From Microbacterium sp. EST19A (GTDB taxonomy: Bacteria; Actinomycetota; Actinomycetes; Actinomycetales; Microbacteriaceae): a stretch of DNA of 64,000 bases. The stretch spans positions 620,001 through 684,000 of the forward strand of contig NZ_JAHXYZ010000001.1 in assembly GCF_019969685.1 (NCBI RefSeq), given 5' to 3'. The notes under the pieces were generated by a model. The model worked only from the letters and a program-made list of their open reading frames with translations. It was not told the origin of the DNA and searched no databases. The position numbers were made by a program, and so were the translations under genes. Below, piece by piece: positions 8,474 through 16,508 of this stretch. The first letter of the stretch is position 1. The number at the start of each line of letters is the position of its first letter.

Positions 8474-10120
8474 TCAGCGCCCGGAGACCTTGCCGAACAG
8501 CTTCGCGATCGGTGCCAGCACGAGCGGGCGAGCCGCGAACCACCCGATCGCCAGCACGACGAGCGATGCGATGAAGACCCAGAACCCGGTCCACGTGACG
8601 GCATCCTGCGATGCGTACATGTGATTCAGGTTGCGCAGGAACCCGGTCAGCATCACGAGCGCGACGTGGGCGATGATGAACGCCACGAAGTACAGCATGA
8701 TCGGGAAGTGCAGCGCGCGGGCCCACTCGACCGGGTACGCCTTCGACAGGCGCTCCGCCTTCTTCGGCCACAGCCCCGACATCCGGAAGCCGGTCGCGAC
8801 GGCCAGCGGCGCCGCGATGAACACGGTCACGAAGTAGGCGAGCTGCTGCAGGCTGTTGTAGTTGTTCCAGCCGTTCTCATGCGGCCAGTCGAACGAGACG
8901 TACTGCAGCGCCGCGGACAGCGCGTTCGGGAAGACCTCCCAGCTCGTCGGCACGATCCGCGCCCAGTGCCCGGTGACGAACAGCAGCACGACGAAGATCA
9001 CGCCGTTGATGATCCACAGCAGATCGAGCGCCTGGTGGAACCACAGCGTCAGGCTGATCTTGCCCTTCGCGTTCCTTCTCGGCGTCCAGAAGACGGTGGG
9101 ACGCTTCTCGGACCGCACCCGCAATCCGGAGCGGATGATCAGCACGATCAGGAACATGTTGAAGAAGTGCGCCCAGTTGACCCAGGGCGCGAAGCCGGGC
9201 TCGACCGCGATCGGCGGCTCGTACTCGCCGGGGAATGCAGCGAGGAAGTCCTGCATGAACGGGAAGCTCAGCAGCGTGCGGACGAACGCGATCGCCGCAC
9301 CCGCCACGATCCCCAGAGCCGCCGCTCCGAGCAGACCCGCGATGGCCTGCGGCCACGTCGGCAGACGACGAGCGGATGCCGGTGCGGCAGGCATATGCCG
9401 CGGCGCGCGACCGTTCCACACCGTGCGAGTCCACGGCAGCGGAGTCTCGAGGTCGGTGGAGAGGATCGAGGTCGAGGCCGGAGCGGTGGCGACGGCGACT
9501 GCCGCGGACGTGTCCGTCTCGGGTGCCGCGGGAGTCTCGGATGCCGCGGGGGTCTCGGATGCCGCCTGTCCGGCCGGGGTCTCCGAGCTCGTCGAGGAGG
9601 CGTCGGCCCGCGGCACCGTCCCCGCGGGCGGCCACGGCTCGGCGCCGGTGACGCGGGGCAGGCCGCGACGAACCGGGGTCCCGGTCGTGGCGGCGACGGA
9701 CGGCGCGACGGACGCGGCGGCGGGGCTTTCGCCCGACGTGGCGGTCTCCGTCACATCTGGCGTGTCGGCCCCCGAAACCGGGGCGACGGCTGAGGCTGCT
9801 GTGGCGGGGCTCCCGGCGCCCGCCCCGGCGGGCGGCGGCCACGGCTCGCCCCCGGCCACACGCGGCAGACCACGGCGCATGCCGGACGGGGCGGCTGTCG
9901 TGGCGACGACCGCCGGTGCAGCGGGCGCCTCATCCGTCGCAGTCGTCTCCGGCATCTGCGTCGGCTGATCGACGGTCGCAGGCTCAGCCACGACGTCGGG
10001 AACCGGTGCGGAATCGGCTGTGGGCACCACGTCTTCGACGGTCGCCGCAGCGTCCGCCGGCGGCCATGCCTCACCACCGGGCACGCGCGGGAGTCCGCGC
10101 CGCAGCATCCGTGTCGCCAC
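8474..10120 (-). CDS. cytochrome b561-like membrane protein with N-terminal RRGLPRV repeats
   Basis: The protein is 548 residues. Residues 1 to about 250 are Ala/Thr/Pro/Glu-rich and carry three copies of RRGLPRVxGxExWPP, at about 7-21, 82-96 and 151-165, spaced by low-complexity linkers. A truncated relative, WNGRAPRHMP, follows near 235. Residues 256-535 hold about six transmembrane helices of a diheme cytochrome b type; His318, His362, His471 and His485 in or near helices are candidate haem ligands. The gene begins 2 bp after the etfA stop, so it is almost certainly in the etf operon. A role as quinone-side electron acceptor for ETF is inference. The linker is compositionally unlike the membrane part. 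Confidence 0.82.
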   Translation of the reverse strand: MATRMLRRGLPRVPGGEAWPPADAAATVEDVVPTADSAPVPDVVAEPATVDQPTQMPETTATDEAPAAPAVVATTAAPSGMRRGLPRVAGGEPWPPPAGAGAGSPATAASAVAPVSGADTPDVTETATSGESPAAASVAPSVAATTGTPVRRGLPRVTGAEPWPPAGTVPRADASSTSSETPAGQAASETPAASETPAAPETDTSAAVAVATAPASTSILSTDLETPLPWTRTVWNGRAPRHMPAAPASARRLPTWPQAIAGLLGAAALGIVAGAAIAFVRTLLSFPFMQDFLAAFPGEYEPPIAVEPGFAPWVNWAHFFNMFLIVLIIRSGLRVRSEKRPTVFWTPRRNAKGKISLTLWFHQALDLLWIINGVIFVVLLFVTGHWARIVPTSWEVFPNALSAALQYVSFDWPHENGWNNYNSLQQLAYFVTVFIAAPLAVATGFRMSGLWPKKAERLSKAYPVEWARALHFPIMLYFVAFIIAHVALVMLTGFLRNLNHMYASQDAVTWTGFWVFIASLVVLAIGWFAARPLVLAPIAKLFGKVSGR

Positions 10121-10122
10121 GA

Positions 10123-11094
10123 CTACTTCTTCCGGGCCTCGAGAGCGGCGATCACCTGAGGCACCACCGTGAACAGGTCACCCACGATGCCGAAGTCGGC
10201 GACATCGAAGATCGGCGCCTCGCCGTCCTTGTTGATCGCGACGATGTTCTTCGCCGTCTGCATGCCGGCCCGGTGCTGGATCGCCCCGGATATGCCGAGA
10301 GCGACATACAGCTGCGGCGACACCGAGACACCCGTCTGCCCGACCTGGTGGGACTGCGGGATGTAGCCGGCATCCACGGCTGCCCGCGATGCACCCACGG
10401 CTGCGCCGAGCACGTCGGCGAGTTCCTCGACGAGCACGAACTTCTCCTTCGATGCCAGACCGCGCCCGCCCGACACCACGCGGGTCGCACCGCGGAGTTC
10501 CGGACGCGAGGACGCCACCTCGACCGCCTCGATCGGCCCGGCCTTCGCCGCGACCGCTCCGGATGCCGTCACCGACAGTGCCTCGACCGTCGGTGCCGCC
10601 ACGGCCTCGGCCCGGGCGTCGACCGCACCCTGGCGCACCGTGATCACGGGAGCGCCGAACGTCGCGGCCGCGTCGACGAGGTACGAACCGCCGTATACGG
10701 AGTGGTGGGCGACGATGCCCTCGTCGTCGCGCGAGACACCGACCGCATCCACGGCGAGAGCCAGGCGGGCCCGCACGGCGAAGCGCCCGGCGACATCGCG
10801 CCCGGCGATCGAGTTCGAGATGAGCACGGCATCCGGCTGCACCTGCGCGAAAGCCGCCTGCAGCGCGTCGACGATGGGAATCGTGAGCGCCGCGGCATCC
10901 GCTTCCGCCGTGAGCACGACCGACGCGCCGGCCGAGGCCGCGGCATCCACGGCCTCCTGACTGCCGCCGACCACCAGCGCCACCGGCGATCCGATCGTCG
11001 AGGCGGCGCCGATCAGGGCAGCCGTGCTGCTCGCCGCACCGCCGGACGGATCGACGTCGACGAGGACGAGGACGGGGTTCTCGGGATACGACAT
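10123..11094 (-). CDS. etfA: electron transfer flavoprotein subunit alpha
   Basis: EtfA binds FAD and, with EtfB, takes electrons from acyl-CoA dehydrogenases. The protein is 323 residues, normal for the family. The C-terminal FAD domain carries [30 protein letters not shown] and [12 protein letters not shown], all canonical. The ATG at 11094 starts one base after the etfB TGA, so translation is coupled and there is no separate strong ribosome site. The likely clients in this window are the acyl-CoA dehydrogenase at 15.3-16.5 kb and possibly other acyl-CoA dehydrogenases elsewhere. Confidence 0.95.
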   Translation of the reverse strand: MSYPENPVLVLVDVDPSGGAASSTAALIGAASTIGSPVALVVGGSQEAVDAAASAGASVVLTAEADAAALTIPIVDALQAAFAQVQPDAVLISNSIAGRDVAGRFAVRARLALAVDAVGVSRDDEGIVAHHSVYGGSYLVDAAATFGAPVITVRQGAVDARAEAVAAPTVEALSVTASGAVAAKAGPIEAVEVASSRPELRGATRVVSGGRGLASKEKFVLVEELADVLGAAVGASRAAVDAGYIPQSHQVGQTGVSVSPQLYVALGISGAIQHRAGMQTAKNIVAINKDGEAPIFDVADFGIVGDLFTVVPQVIAALEARKK

Positions 11095-11095
11095 C

Positions 11096-11872
11096 TCACA
11101 CCAGCCTGTTCTGCACGAGGTACTCGACGAGCTTCTCGGCGGCATCGCCTTCGTCGGTGATCTTCACACCCGCCGCGCGCGGCGGCTTCTCGGACACCGT
11201 CGTCATGATCGTGCGCGGCGCGACCGCGGGGTCGGCCGACACGTCGAGGTCGGCGAGCGAGAGCACTTCGAGCGGCTTCTTCTTCGCCGCCATGATGCCC
11301 TTGAAGTTCGGGAACCGCGCGTCCGGCAGCGCCTCGGTGATGGAGATCACGGCAGGGAGTGCGGCGGAGACCGGCTGGCCACCGGCATCCGCAGCCCGCG
11401 TGCCGGAGACGGCGTCGGCGGTGATCTCGACGGAGCTCAACGCGGTCGCCTGCGCGAAGCCGAGGTGCTCGGCGAGCATCGCCGGGATGACTCCGCCCGA
11501 CCCGTCGGTCGAGAGGTTGCCGGTGATGACCAGGTCGGGTGCCGCGCGGCGGATGGCTGCGGCGAGCACCTCTGCCGTGAGGCCGAGATCGGCGCCGGCG
11601 AGCTGCTCGTCGGCGACGTGCACCGCCGAGCCCGCACCGATCGCGAGCGCCCGTCGGACCGACGCCGTGGAGCCCTCGGGAGCCATCGAGAGGGCGACCA
11701 CCTCGGTGCCATCGTTCTTGTCGGCATAGCTCAGAGCGACCTCGAGAGCGCGCTCCGTGATCTCGTCGAGGACCACGTCGCCGGCGGCGCGATCCGCGAG
11801 TCCGGTCTCGAGATTCAGCTTGCGATCGCCATAGGTGTCCGGCACCTCTTTGACCAGGACGAAGATCTTCAT
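11096..11872 (-). CDS. etfB: electron transfer flavoprotein subunit beta
   Basis: EtfB is the AMP-binding partner of EtfA. The 258-residue protein starts [20 protein letters not shown], the standard family opening, and contains [27 protein letters not shown], close to the conserved G-x-x-x-x-D-x-x-x-x-x-x-P segment. AGGAG lies seven bases before the ATG. It is the first gene of etfB-etfA-cytochrome b. Confidence 0.95.
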   Translation of the reverse strand: MKIFVLVKEVPDTYGDRKLNLETGLADRAAGDVVLDEITERALEVALSYADKNDGTEVVALSMAPEGSTASVRRALAIGAGSAVHVADEQLAGADLGLTAEVLAAAIRRAAPDLVITGNLSTDGSGGVIPAMLAEHLGFAQATALSSVEITADAVSGTRAADAGGQPVSAALPAVISITEALPDARFPNFKGIMAAKKKPLEVLSLADLDVSADPAVAPRTIMTTVSEKPPRAAGVKITDEGDAAEKLVEYLVQNRLV

Positions 11873-11896
11873 CGAATGCTCCTCACGACTGCTGCA

Positions 11897-11923
11897 ATTC
11901 TAGACTGCGATACCGAGTCCCAA
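11897..11923 (-). promoter_or_regulatory. candidate etfB promoter
   Basis: On the minus strand TTGGGA (11923-11918) and TAGAAT (11902-11897) are 15 bp apart, about 25 bp before the etfB start. The -10 match is good; the -35 match and spacing are weak. Confidence 0.35.
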
Positions 11924-12012
11924 CCGCTCTGCGACTGAGAACCAGCGCCTGGGCGATCCCGTGCGGCGCGCGCCGTCCCGCCGCCTCCGCCTCTCACCGC
12001 TACCGTAGAGGC

Positions 12013-12549
12013 GTGGCCCAACCCCGTCCGCTTCCCGTTGATCCGCTCGCCGAGGCGAAGCGGCAATGGCTCGCGCACGGATGGACGGATGCCGCCGACG
12101 GCATGACCGTCGTCACCTCGGTGATGCGCGCCCAGCAACTGCTGCTCGCCCGCGTCGACGCCGCCCTCAAGCCGTTCTCGTTGAGCTTCGCGCGCTACGA
12201 GGTACTGCGCCTGCTGGCCTTCAGCCGTGCGGGAAGCCTCCCCCTGTCGAGCGTGGTCGCCCGACTCCAGGTGCATGCGACCACGGTCACCAGCACGGCC
12301 GAGCGCCTGGTCCGGGACGGACTGATCGTGCGCCAGCCGCACCCCTACGACGGACGCGCCGCGCTCCTCGCGCTCACCGACGCTGGTCGTGACCTCGTGG
12401 AGCGCGCGACGACCGCCCTCAACGCCGACGTCTTCACCGCACCCGGCCTGAGCCGCGACGATGCCGCCGAGCTCGTCGCGATCGTGGCGCGGATGCGCAA
12501 GGACGCCGGCGACTTCACCGATCCGCGCCCGCAGCCCGAAGCACTCTGA
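12013..12549 (+). CDS. MarR family transcriptional regulator
   Basis: The 178-residue protein has a winged helix-turn-helix: LPLSSVVARLQVHATTVTSTAERLVRDGLIVRQPHPYDGRAALLALTDAGRDL shows the recognition helix, the wing and the D-x-R hinge typical of MarR proteins. The effector is unknown. The start is a GTG with TACCGT exactly six bases before it and no Shine-Dalgarno, fitting a leaderless mRNA. The SRPBCC gene begins one base after its stop, so these are co-translated. It is divergent from etfB across 140 bp and could sense a fatty-acyl compound, but that is a guess. Confidence 0.9.
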   Translation: MAQPRPLPVDPLAEAKRQWLAHGWTDAADGMTVVTSVMRAQQLLLARVDAALKPFSLSFARYEVLRLLAFSRAGSLPLSSVVARLQVHATTVTSTAERLVRDGLIVRQPHPYDGRAALLALTDAGRDLVERATTALNADVFTAPGLSRDDAAELVAIVARMRKDAGDFTDPRPQPEAL

Positions 12550-12550
12550 C

Positions 12551-13021
12551 GTGGCCCTGTTCGAGCTCGAGACGCTGGTCGCCGCTCCCCCGTCCGAGGT
12601 CTTCGCCGTCGCGCTCGACCCCGGACTGCACCTGCGGTCCATGGCACGGTACGGCGAGACGATGATCGAGGCGCCCGAGGGCGGCGTGTTCACCGAGGGG
12701 TCGACCGTGACCTGGCGCGCGCGCCATCTCGGCATCCGATTCCGGTTGCGTTCGATCGTGTTCGACGTCGATCCGCCGCACGGCTTCGCGGATCGGCAGA
12801 TCAAGGGCCCGTTCGGAGCGTTCCTGCACGAGCACCGGTTCGAGGAGCATCCGGCCGGCACGCTCATGCACGACACGGTGATCTTCCATTCGCCGTTCGG
12901 GCCACTCGGACGACTGGTCGACGCGCTCTTCATGCGCGAGTACATGCGCCGGTTGATCGCCGAACGGAACACGATTCTCGCTGCCGAGGTCGAGGGCCGC
13001 GGGCGTAATCTGTCGGCATGA
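12551..13021 (+). CDS. SRPBCC family protein (ligand-binding helix-grip fold)
   Basis: The 156-residue protein starts FELETLVAAPPSEVFAVALDP, the usual SRPBCC opening, and ends with a long amphipathic helix (MRRLIAERNTILAAEV). It probably binds a hydrophobic ligand; the ligand cannot be named. The GTG start is one base behind the marR stop. The stop overlaps the next ATG (ATGA). Confidence 0.8.
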   Translation: MALFELETLVAAPPSEVFAVALDPGLHLRSMARYGETMIEAPEGGVFTEGSTVTWRARHLGIRFRLRSIVFDVDPPHGFADRQIKGPFGAFLHEHRFEEHPAGTLMHDTVIFHSPFGPLGRLVDALFMREYMRRLIAERNTILAAEVEGRGRNLSA

Positions 13022-13461
13022 GCGAACTGCGCCTGCACACCGTCCTCACCGGCCGTGGCCCCGCCGCGGCGATCCTGCTCAGTGATGAGCAGGTCGCATC
13101 CTTCGGCGCCGGCAAGGTCTTCCCCGTCGCCGTCACGATCGGCGACCGCACCGCCCGCCTTCGCGTGGCCCGCATGGGCAGCGAGAACATGATCGGGTTC
13201 ACCAAGGCGGTGCGGGCCGACCTCGGGCTCGAGATCGGTCAGGAGGTCGACGCCGTGATCCGGGTGGATGCCGCCGAGCGCACCGTCGACGTTCCCGAGG
13301 AACTCGCCGCGGCGCTGGATGCCGACCCGGCGCTGCGCGCGGCGTTCGACGCGCTGAGCTACTCGGCCCGCAAGGAGCACGCCCGCACCGTGGCCGACGC
13401 GAAGCAGGAGGCGACGCGAGAGCGCCGGATCGCGAAGATCGTCGACGCCCTCCGCGGCTGA
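13018..13461 (+). CDS. DUF1905 / YdeI (OmpD-associated) family protein
   Basis: The 147-residue protein has an N-terminal DUF1905-like beta domain (LHTVLTGRGPAAAILL, FPVAVTIGDRTARLRVARMG) and a C-terminal YdeI-like helix with FDALSYSARKEHARTVADAKQEATRERRIAKIV. Its biochemical role is not established. It overlaps the SRPBCC stop codon by four bases. A TAATCT lies exactly six bases before the ATG inside the upstream gene, so an additional internal leaderless transcript is possible. Confidence 0.78.
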   Translation: MSELRLHTVLTGRGPAAAILLSDEQVASFGAGKVFPVAVTIGDRTARLRVARMGSENMIGFTKAVRADLGLEIGQEVDAVIRVDAAERTVDVPEELAAALDADPALRAAFDALSYSARKEHARTVADAKQEATRERRIAKIVDALRG

Positions 13462-13465
13462 CAGC

Positions 13466-14242
13466 TCAGCGGTTCTCAAACGCCGGAGTCCTCTTCTCGC
13501 GGAAGGCCGACATGCCCTCCTTCTGGTCGGCGGTGTCGAAAAGCGACGCGAACGCCTGCTTCTCGTGCGCCAGTCCCTCGGCGAGCGTCGTCTCCATCGC
13601 GGCATCCAGCGCGGCCTTCGCCGCGTACACCGACGGCAGCGACTTCGCGGCGACGGTCTCGGCAAGCGTCGACGTCTCGGCCAGGAGCTCGGATGCGGGC
13701 ACGACGCGCGATACGAGTCCTGAGCGCTCCGCTTCCTCCGCGCCCATGAAGCGGCCGGAGAGCACCAGTTCGGCGGCCTTGTAGTAGCCGACGGCACGGA
13801 TCAGGCGCTGCGTGCCGCCCATGCCGGGGATGACGCCGAGGTTGATCTCGGGCTGGCCGAACTTCGCGGTGTCGGCGGCGAGGATGATGTCGCACATCAT
13901 CGCCAGCTCGCATCCGCCACCCAGGGCGAAGCCGGAGACGGCCGCGATGACCGGCGTGCGCACGGCAGCGAAGTCGCGCCAAACGCCGAAGTGATCGGTC
14001 TCGAGCATCTGCGCGGCCGACATGCCCTCCATCTCCTTGATGTCGGCACCGGCTGCGAACGCCTTCTCCGACCCGGTCACGACGATCGCGCCGACGCCCT
14101 CGTCCTGATCGAACGCGACGGCCGCGGCGGAGACCTCCTCGGCCACTCTGCTGTTGAGGGCGTTGAGCGCCTCCGGACGGTTCAGGGTGATCCACCCGAC
14201 GCGTCCGCGCTGCTCGACCAGGATCGTCTCGTACTCGCTCAT
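13466..14242 (-). CDS. enoyl-CoA hydratase
   Basis: The 258-residue crotonase adds water to a 2-enoyl-Co[19 protein letters not shown] and [20 protein letters not shown] carry the two catalytic glutamates and the oxyanion-hole glycines, and match true enoyl-CoA hydratases rather than hydrolases. [11 protein letters not shown] is the usual CoA-binding segment. GGAGAGGGCC precedes the ATG at 14242. It is last in a minus-strand series with mmsB, the acyl-CoA dehydrogenase and mmsA, so it probably hydrates methacrylyl-CoA in valine breakdown. A 3-hydroxyisobutyryl-CoA hydrolase is not present in the window. Confidence 0.9.
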   Translation of the reverse strand: MSEYETILVEQRGRVGWITLNRPEALNALNSRVAEEVSAAAVAFDQDEGVGAIVVTGSEKAFAAGADIKEMEGMSAAQMLETDHFGVWRDFAAVRTPVIAAVSGFALGGGCELAMMCDIILAADTAKFGQPEINLGVIPGMGGTQRLIRAVGYYKAAELVLSGRFMGAEEAERSGLVSRVVPASELLAETSTLAETVAAKSLPSVYAAKAALDAAMETTLAEGLAHEKQAFASLFDTADQKEGMSAFREKRTPAFENR

Positions 14243-14303
14243 GTGGCCCTCTCCCTCGTAGTCATCCCAGTATCGCCCTGCGTGCGGCGCCGTCGCTCGC
14301 CCG

Positions 14304-14396
14304 GCACCCGCCATTGCAGGTCGAGAAGACAGTTGCAGGTCCGGATGCTCGGACGCGACCTGCAACTGTCCTCCTGACCTGCGAAGTGGCGGGCAC
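14304..14396. repeat. nested inverted repeat between mmsB and enoyl-CoA hydratase
   Basis: GACAGTTGCAGGTC at 14328-14341 is perfectly inverted at 14357-14370 around a 15-base loop. An outer imperfect pair (GGCACCCGCCATTGCAGGTC against GACCTGCGAAGTGGCGGGCACC) encloses it. The word GCAGGTC appears three times in direct or inverted form. The whole element fills the 157-bp gap between two same-strand genes and may act as an attenuating hairpin or be a dispersed repeat. Confidence 0.6.
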
Positions 14397-14399
14397 CGG

Positions 14400-15287
14400 T
14401 CAGTCGCTCGCCTCACGGATGTCGGTGATGATGCCGGAGAAGTCGCGGCCCGCCCCGTCGCCGGCGGCGAAGGCGGCGTAGATCTGCTGCGCGAGCCGGC
14501 CCATCTGCGCGTCCGTCGACGTCTGCTCGATCGCCTGCAGCGCGAGCCCCAGGTCCTTCGCCATGAGCGCTCCGGCGAACCCGGGCTGGTAGTCGCGGTT
14601 CGCGGGACTCGTCGGCACCGGACCGGGAACCGGGCAGTTGGTCGTGATCGACCAGCACTGGCCGGAGGCCTGCGACACCACGTCGAACAGCGCCTGATGC
14701 TCGAGGCCCAGCCGCTCGCCCAGCACGAACGCCTCCGCCACGGCGATCTGCGACACGGCGAGCACCATGTTGTTGCACACCTTCGCGGCCTGCCCGAGAC
14801 CGGAGCCGCCGCAGTGCACGATGCGCGCACCCATCACCTCGAGCAGCGGGAGGGCCGCGCCGAAGTCGTCGTCCGACCCGCCGACCATGAAGGCGAGCGT
14901 GCCGTTCTCGGCGCCGACGACACCGCCGGAGACCGGAGCGTCGATGTTGCGGTGTCCGGCGGCGAGCGCGAGCGCGTGAGCCGCGCGTGCCTCGTCGACC
15001 GCGATCGTGGACGACTCGATGAACAGCGTGCCGGGGCGCGCGGCGGCGAGCAGCTCGGTCCGGTACGCCTCGATCACGTGCCTGCCCGCGGGGAACATCG
15101 TGATGACGACATCCGCGTCGGCCACGGCATCCGCTCCGCTGGCAGCGATCGCGATACCGGCCGCTTCCGCCGCCTCGATCGCTGCGGGAACGAGGTCGAA
15201 GCCGTGCACCTCATGGCCCGCGGCGACGAGGTTCTTCGCCATCGGCAGGCCCATGTGGCCGAGGCCCAGGAAGGCGACGCGTGTCAT
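14400..15287 (-). CDS. mmsB: 3-hydroxyisobutyrate dehydrogenase
   Basis: MmsB oxidises 3-hydroxyisobutyrate to methylmalonate semialdehyde with NAD+. The 295-residue protein starts with the Rossmann motif [17 protein letters not shown], contains [22 protein letters not shown] for substrate binding, and has the catalytic lysine in [10 protein letters not shown]. The ATG overlaps the stop of the upstream acyl-CoA dehydrogenase gene (ATGA), showing translational coupling. Confidence 0.93.
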   Translation of the reverse strand: MTRVAFLGLGHMGLPMAKNLVAAGHEVHGFDLVPAAIEAAEAAGIAIAASGADAVADADVVITMFPAGRHVIEAYRTELLAAARPGTLFIESSTIAVDEARAAHALALAAGHRNIDAPVSGGVVGAENGTLAFMVGGSDDDFGAALPLLEVMGARIVHCGGSGLGQAAKVCNNMVLAVSQIAVAEAFVLGERLGLEHQALFDVVSQASGQCWSITTNCPVPGPVPTSPANRDYQPGFAGALMAKDLGLALQAIEQTSTDAQMGRLAQQIYAAFAAGDGAGRDFSGIITDIREASD

Positions 15288-16465
15288 GATGCGCTCCGCA
15301 TCGAGTGCGATCCGGCGGGACGCAGCATCTCGCGGCCGACGATCAGGCGCATGATCTCGTTCGTCCCCTCCAGGATCTGGTGCACGCGCAGGTCGCGGAC
15401 GACCTTCTCGATGCCGTAGTCCTGCAGGTACCCGTAGCCGCCGTGCAGCTGCAGGGCGCGGTTCGCGACGTCGAAGCCGGCGTCGGTGGCGAAGCGCTTG
15501 GCCATCGCGCAGCGCATGGTCGCGTCGGGGGCGTGCTCGTCGACCGCCTGGGCGCCGTCGCGCAGCATCAGTCGGGCCGCGTGCAGGTCGGTGCGCATGT
15601 CGGCGATCGTGAACAGGATCCACTGCTTCTCGGCCAGCGGCTCGCCGAACGCGACGCGCTCGTGCACGTACTGCACGGCACGGTCGAGCGCCCACTGGGC
15701 TCCGCCGATCGAGCACGCGGCGATGTTCAGCCGACCGCCGTTGAGCGCCGACATCGCGATCGCGAAACCCTTGCCCTCCTCACCGAGAAGAGCGGATGCC
15801 GGAACGCGCACACCGTCGAGGATCACCTGTCGCGTGGGCTGGGCGTGCCAGCCCATCTTCTTCTCCGGTGCACCGAAGGCGAGCCCGTCGGCGTCACCCG
15901 CGACGAGGAAGGCGCTGATCCCGCGTGCGCCCGGCCCGCCCGTACGCGCCATCACCACGTAGACCGCCGCCTCACCGGCACCGGAGATGAACTGCTTCAC
16001 GCCCGTCAGCACGTAGTCGTCGCCGTCGCGGACCGCGCTGGTCGCGATGTTCGCGGCATCCGATCCTGCGCCCGGCTCCGTCAGGCAGTACCCGCCGAAA
16101 TCCGACATCGCCGTCAGCTTCGGCAGCCACTCGCCCCGCTGCGCGTCGTCGCCGTAGGAGTCGATCATCCAGACCACCATGTTGTGGATCGAGATGTACG
16201 CGGCGACGGCCGGGTCGCCCTTGGCGAGCTCCTCGAAGATCGCGACCGTGTCGGCACGGCTGAGGCCGGTGCCGCCGAACTCCTCGCGCACGTAGATGCC
16301 GCCGAGTCCGAGCTCGCCGGCCTTGTTCAGCGACTCGCGCGGGAAGAGGTGCTTCTCGTCGCGCTCGGCGGCGAACGGCGCCAGCTCGGTCTCCGCGAAG
16401 TCGCGGACAGCTTCGATGATGGCGTCGCGCTCTTCGGCGGTGGTGGTGACGGAGGTCATTGTCAT
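15284..16465 (-). CDS. acyl-CoA dehydrogenase, probably isobutyryl-CoA dehydrogenase
   Basis: The 393-residue flavoprotein has CLTEPGAGSDAANI for FAD and substrate binding and QLHGGYGYLQDYGIEKVVRDLRVHQILEGTNEIM at the C-terminus, with the catalytic-base Glu in EGTNE typical of isobutyryl/short branched-chain enzymes. It would convert isobutyryl-CoA to methacrylyl-CoA and pass electrons to EtfAB. AAGGAATCACG precedes the ATG at 16465; the ATG at 16459 is an alternative. It is sandwiched between mmsA and mmsB, which is why the valine role is assigned. Confidence 0.92.
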   Translation of the reverse strand: MTMTSVTTTAEERDAIIEAVRDFAETELAPFAAERDEKHLFPRESLNKAGELGLGGIYVREEFGGTGLSRADTVAIFEELAKGDPAVAAYISIHNMVVWMIDSYGDDAQRGEWLPKLTAMSDFGGYCLTEPGAGSDAANIATSAVRDGDDYVLTGVKQFISGAGEAAVYVVMARTGGPGARGISAFLVAGDADGLAFGAPEKKMGWHAQPTRQVILDGVRVPASALLGEEGKGFAIAMSALNGGRLNIAACSIGGAQWALDRAVQYVHERVAFGEPLAEKQWILFTIADMRTDLHAARLMLRDGAQAVDEHAPDATMRCAMAKRFATDAGFDVANRALQLHGGYGYLQDYGIEKVVRDLRVHQILEGTNEIMRLIVGREMLRPAGSHSMRSAS

Positions 16466-16484
16466 CGTGATTCCTTGATTCCTG

Positions 16485-16508
16485 GGTCCCTGAGCTTGTC
16501 GAAGGGGT
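16485..16508. repeat. short dispersed palindromic repeat (CTTCGACAAGCTCAGGG family)
   Basis: The sequence GGTCCCTGAGCTTGTCGAAG with flanking G/C lies between the mmsA stop and the acyl-CoA dehydrogenase start. From general knowledge, this word (as CCTTCGACAAGCTCAGGG) recurs in the intergenic regions of Microbacterium and some other genomes. Only one copy was noticed here. Confidence 0.6.

Noticed and set aside
13466..14242. 3-hydroxyisobutyryl-CoA hydrolase for the crotonase gene
   Set aside because: Both glutamates and the [13 protein letters not shown] segment fit enoyl-CoA hydratase better.
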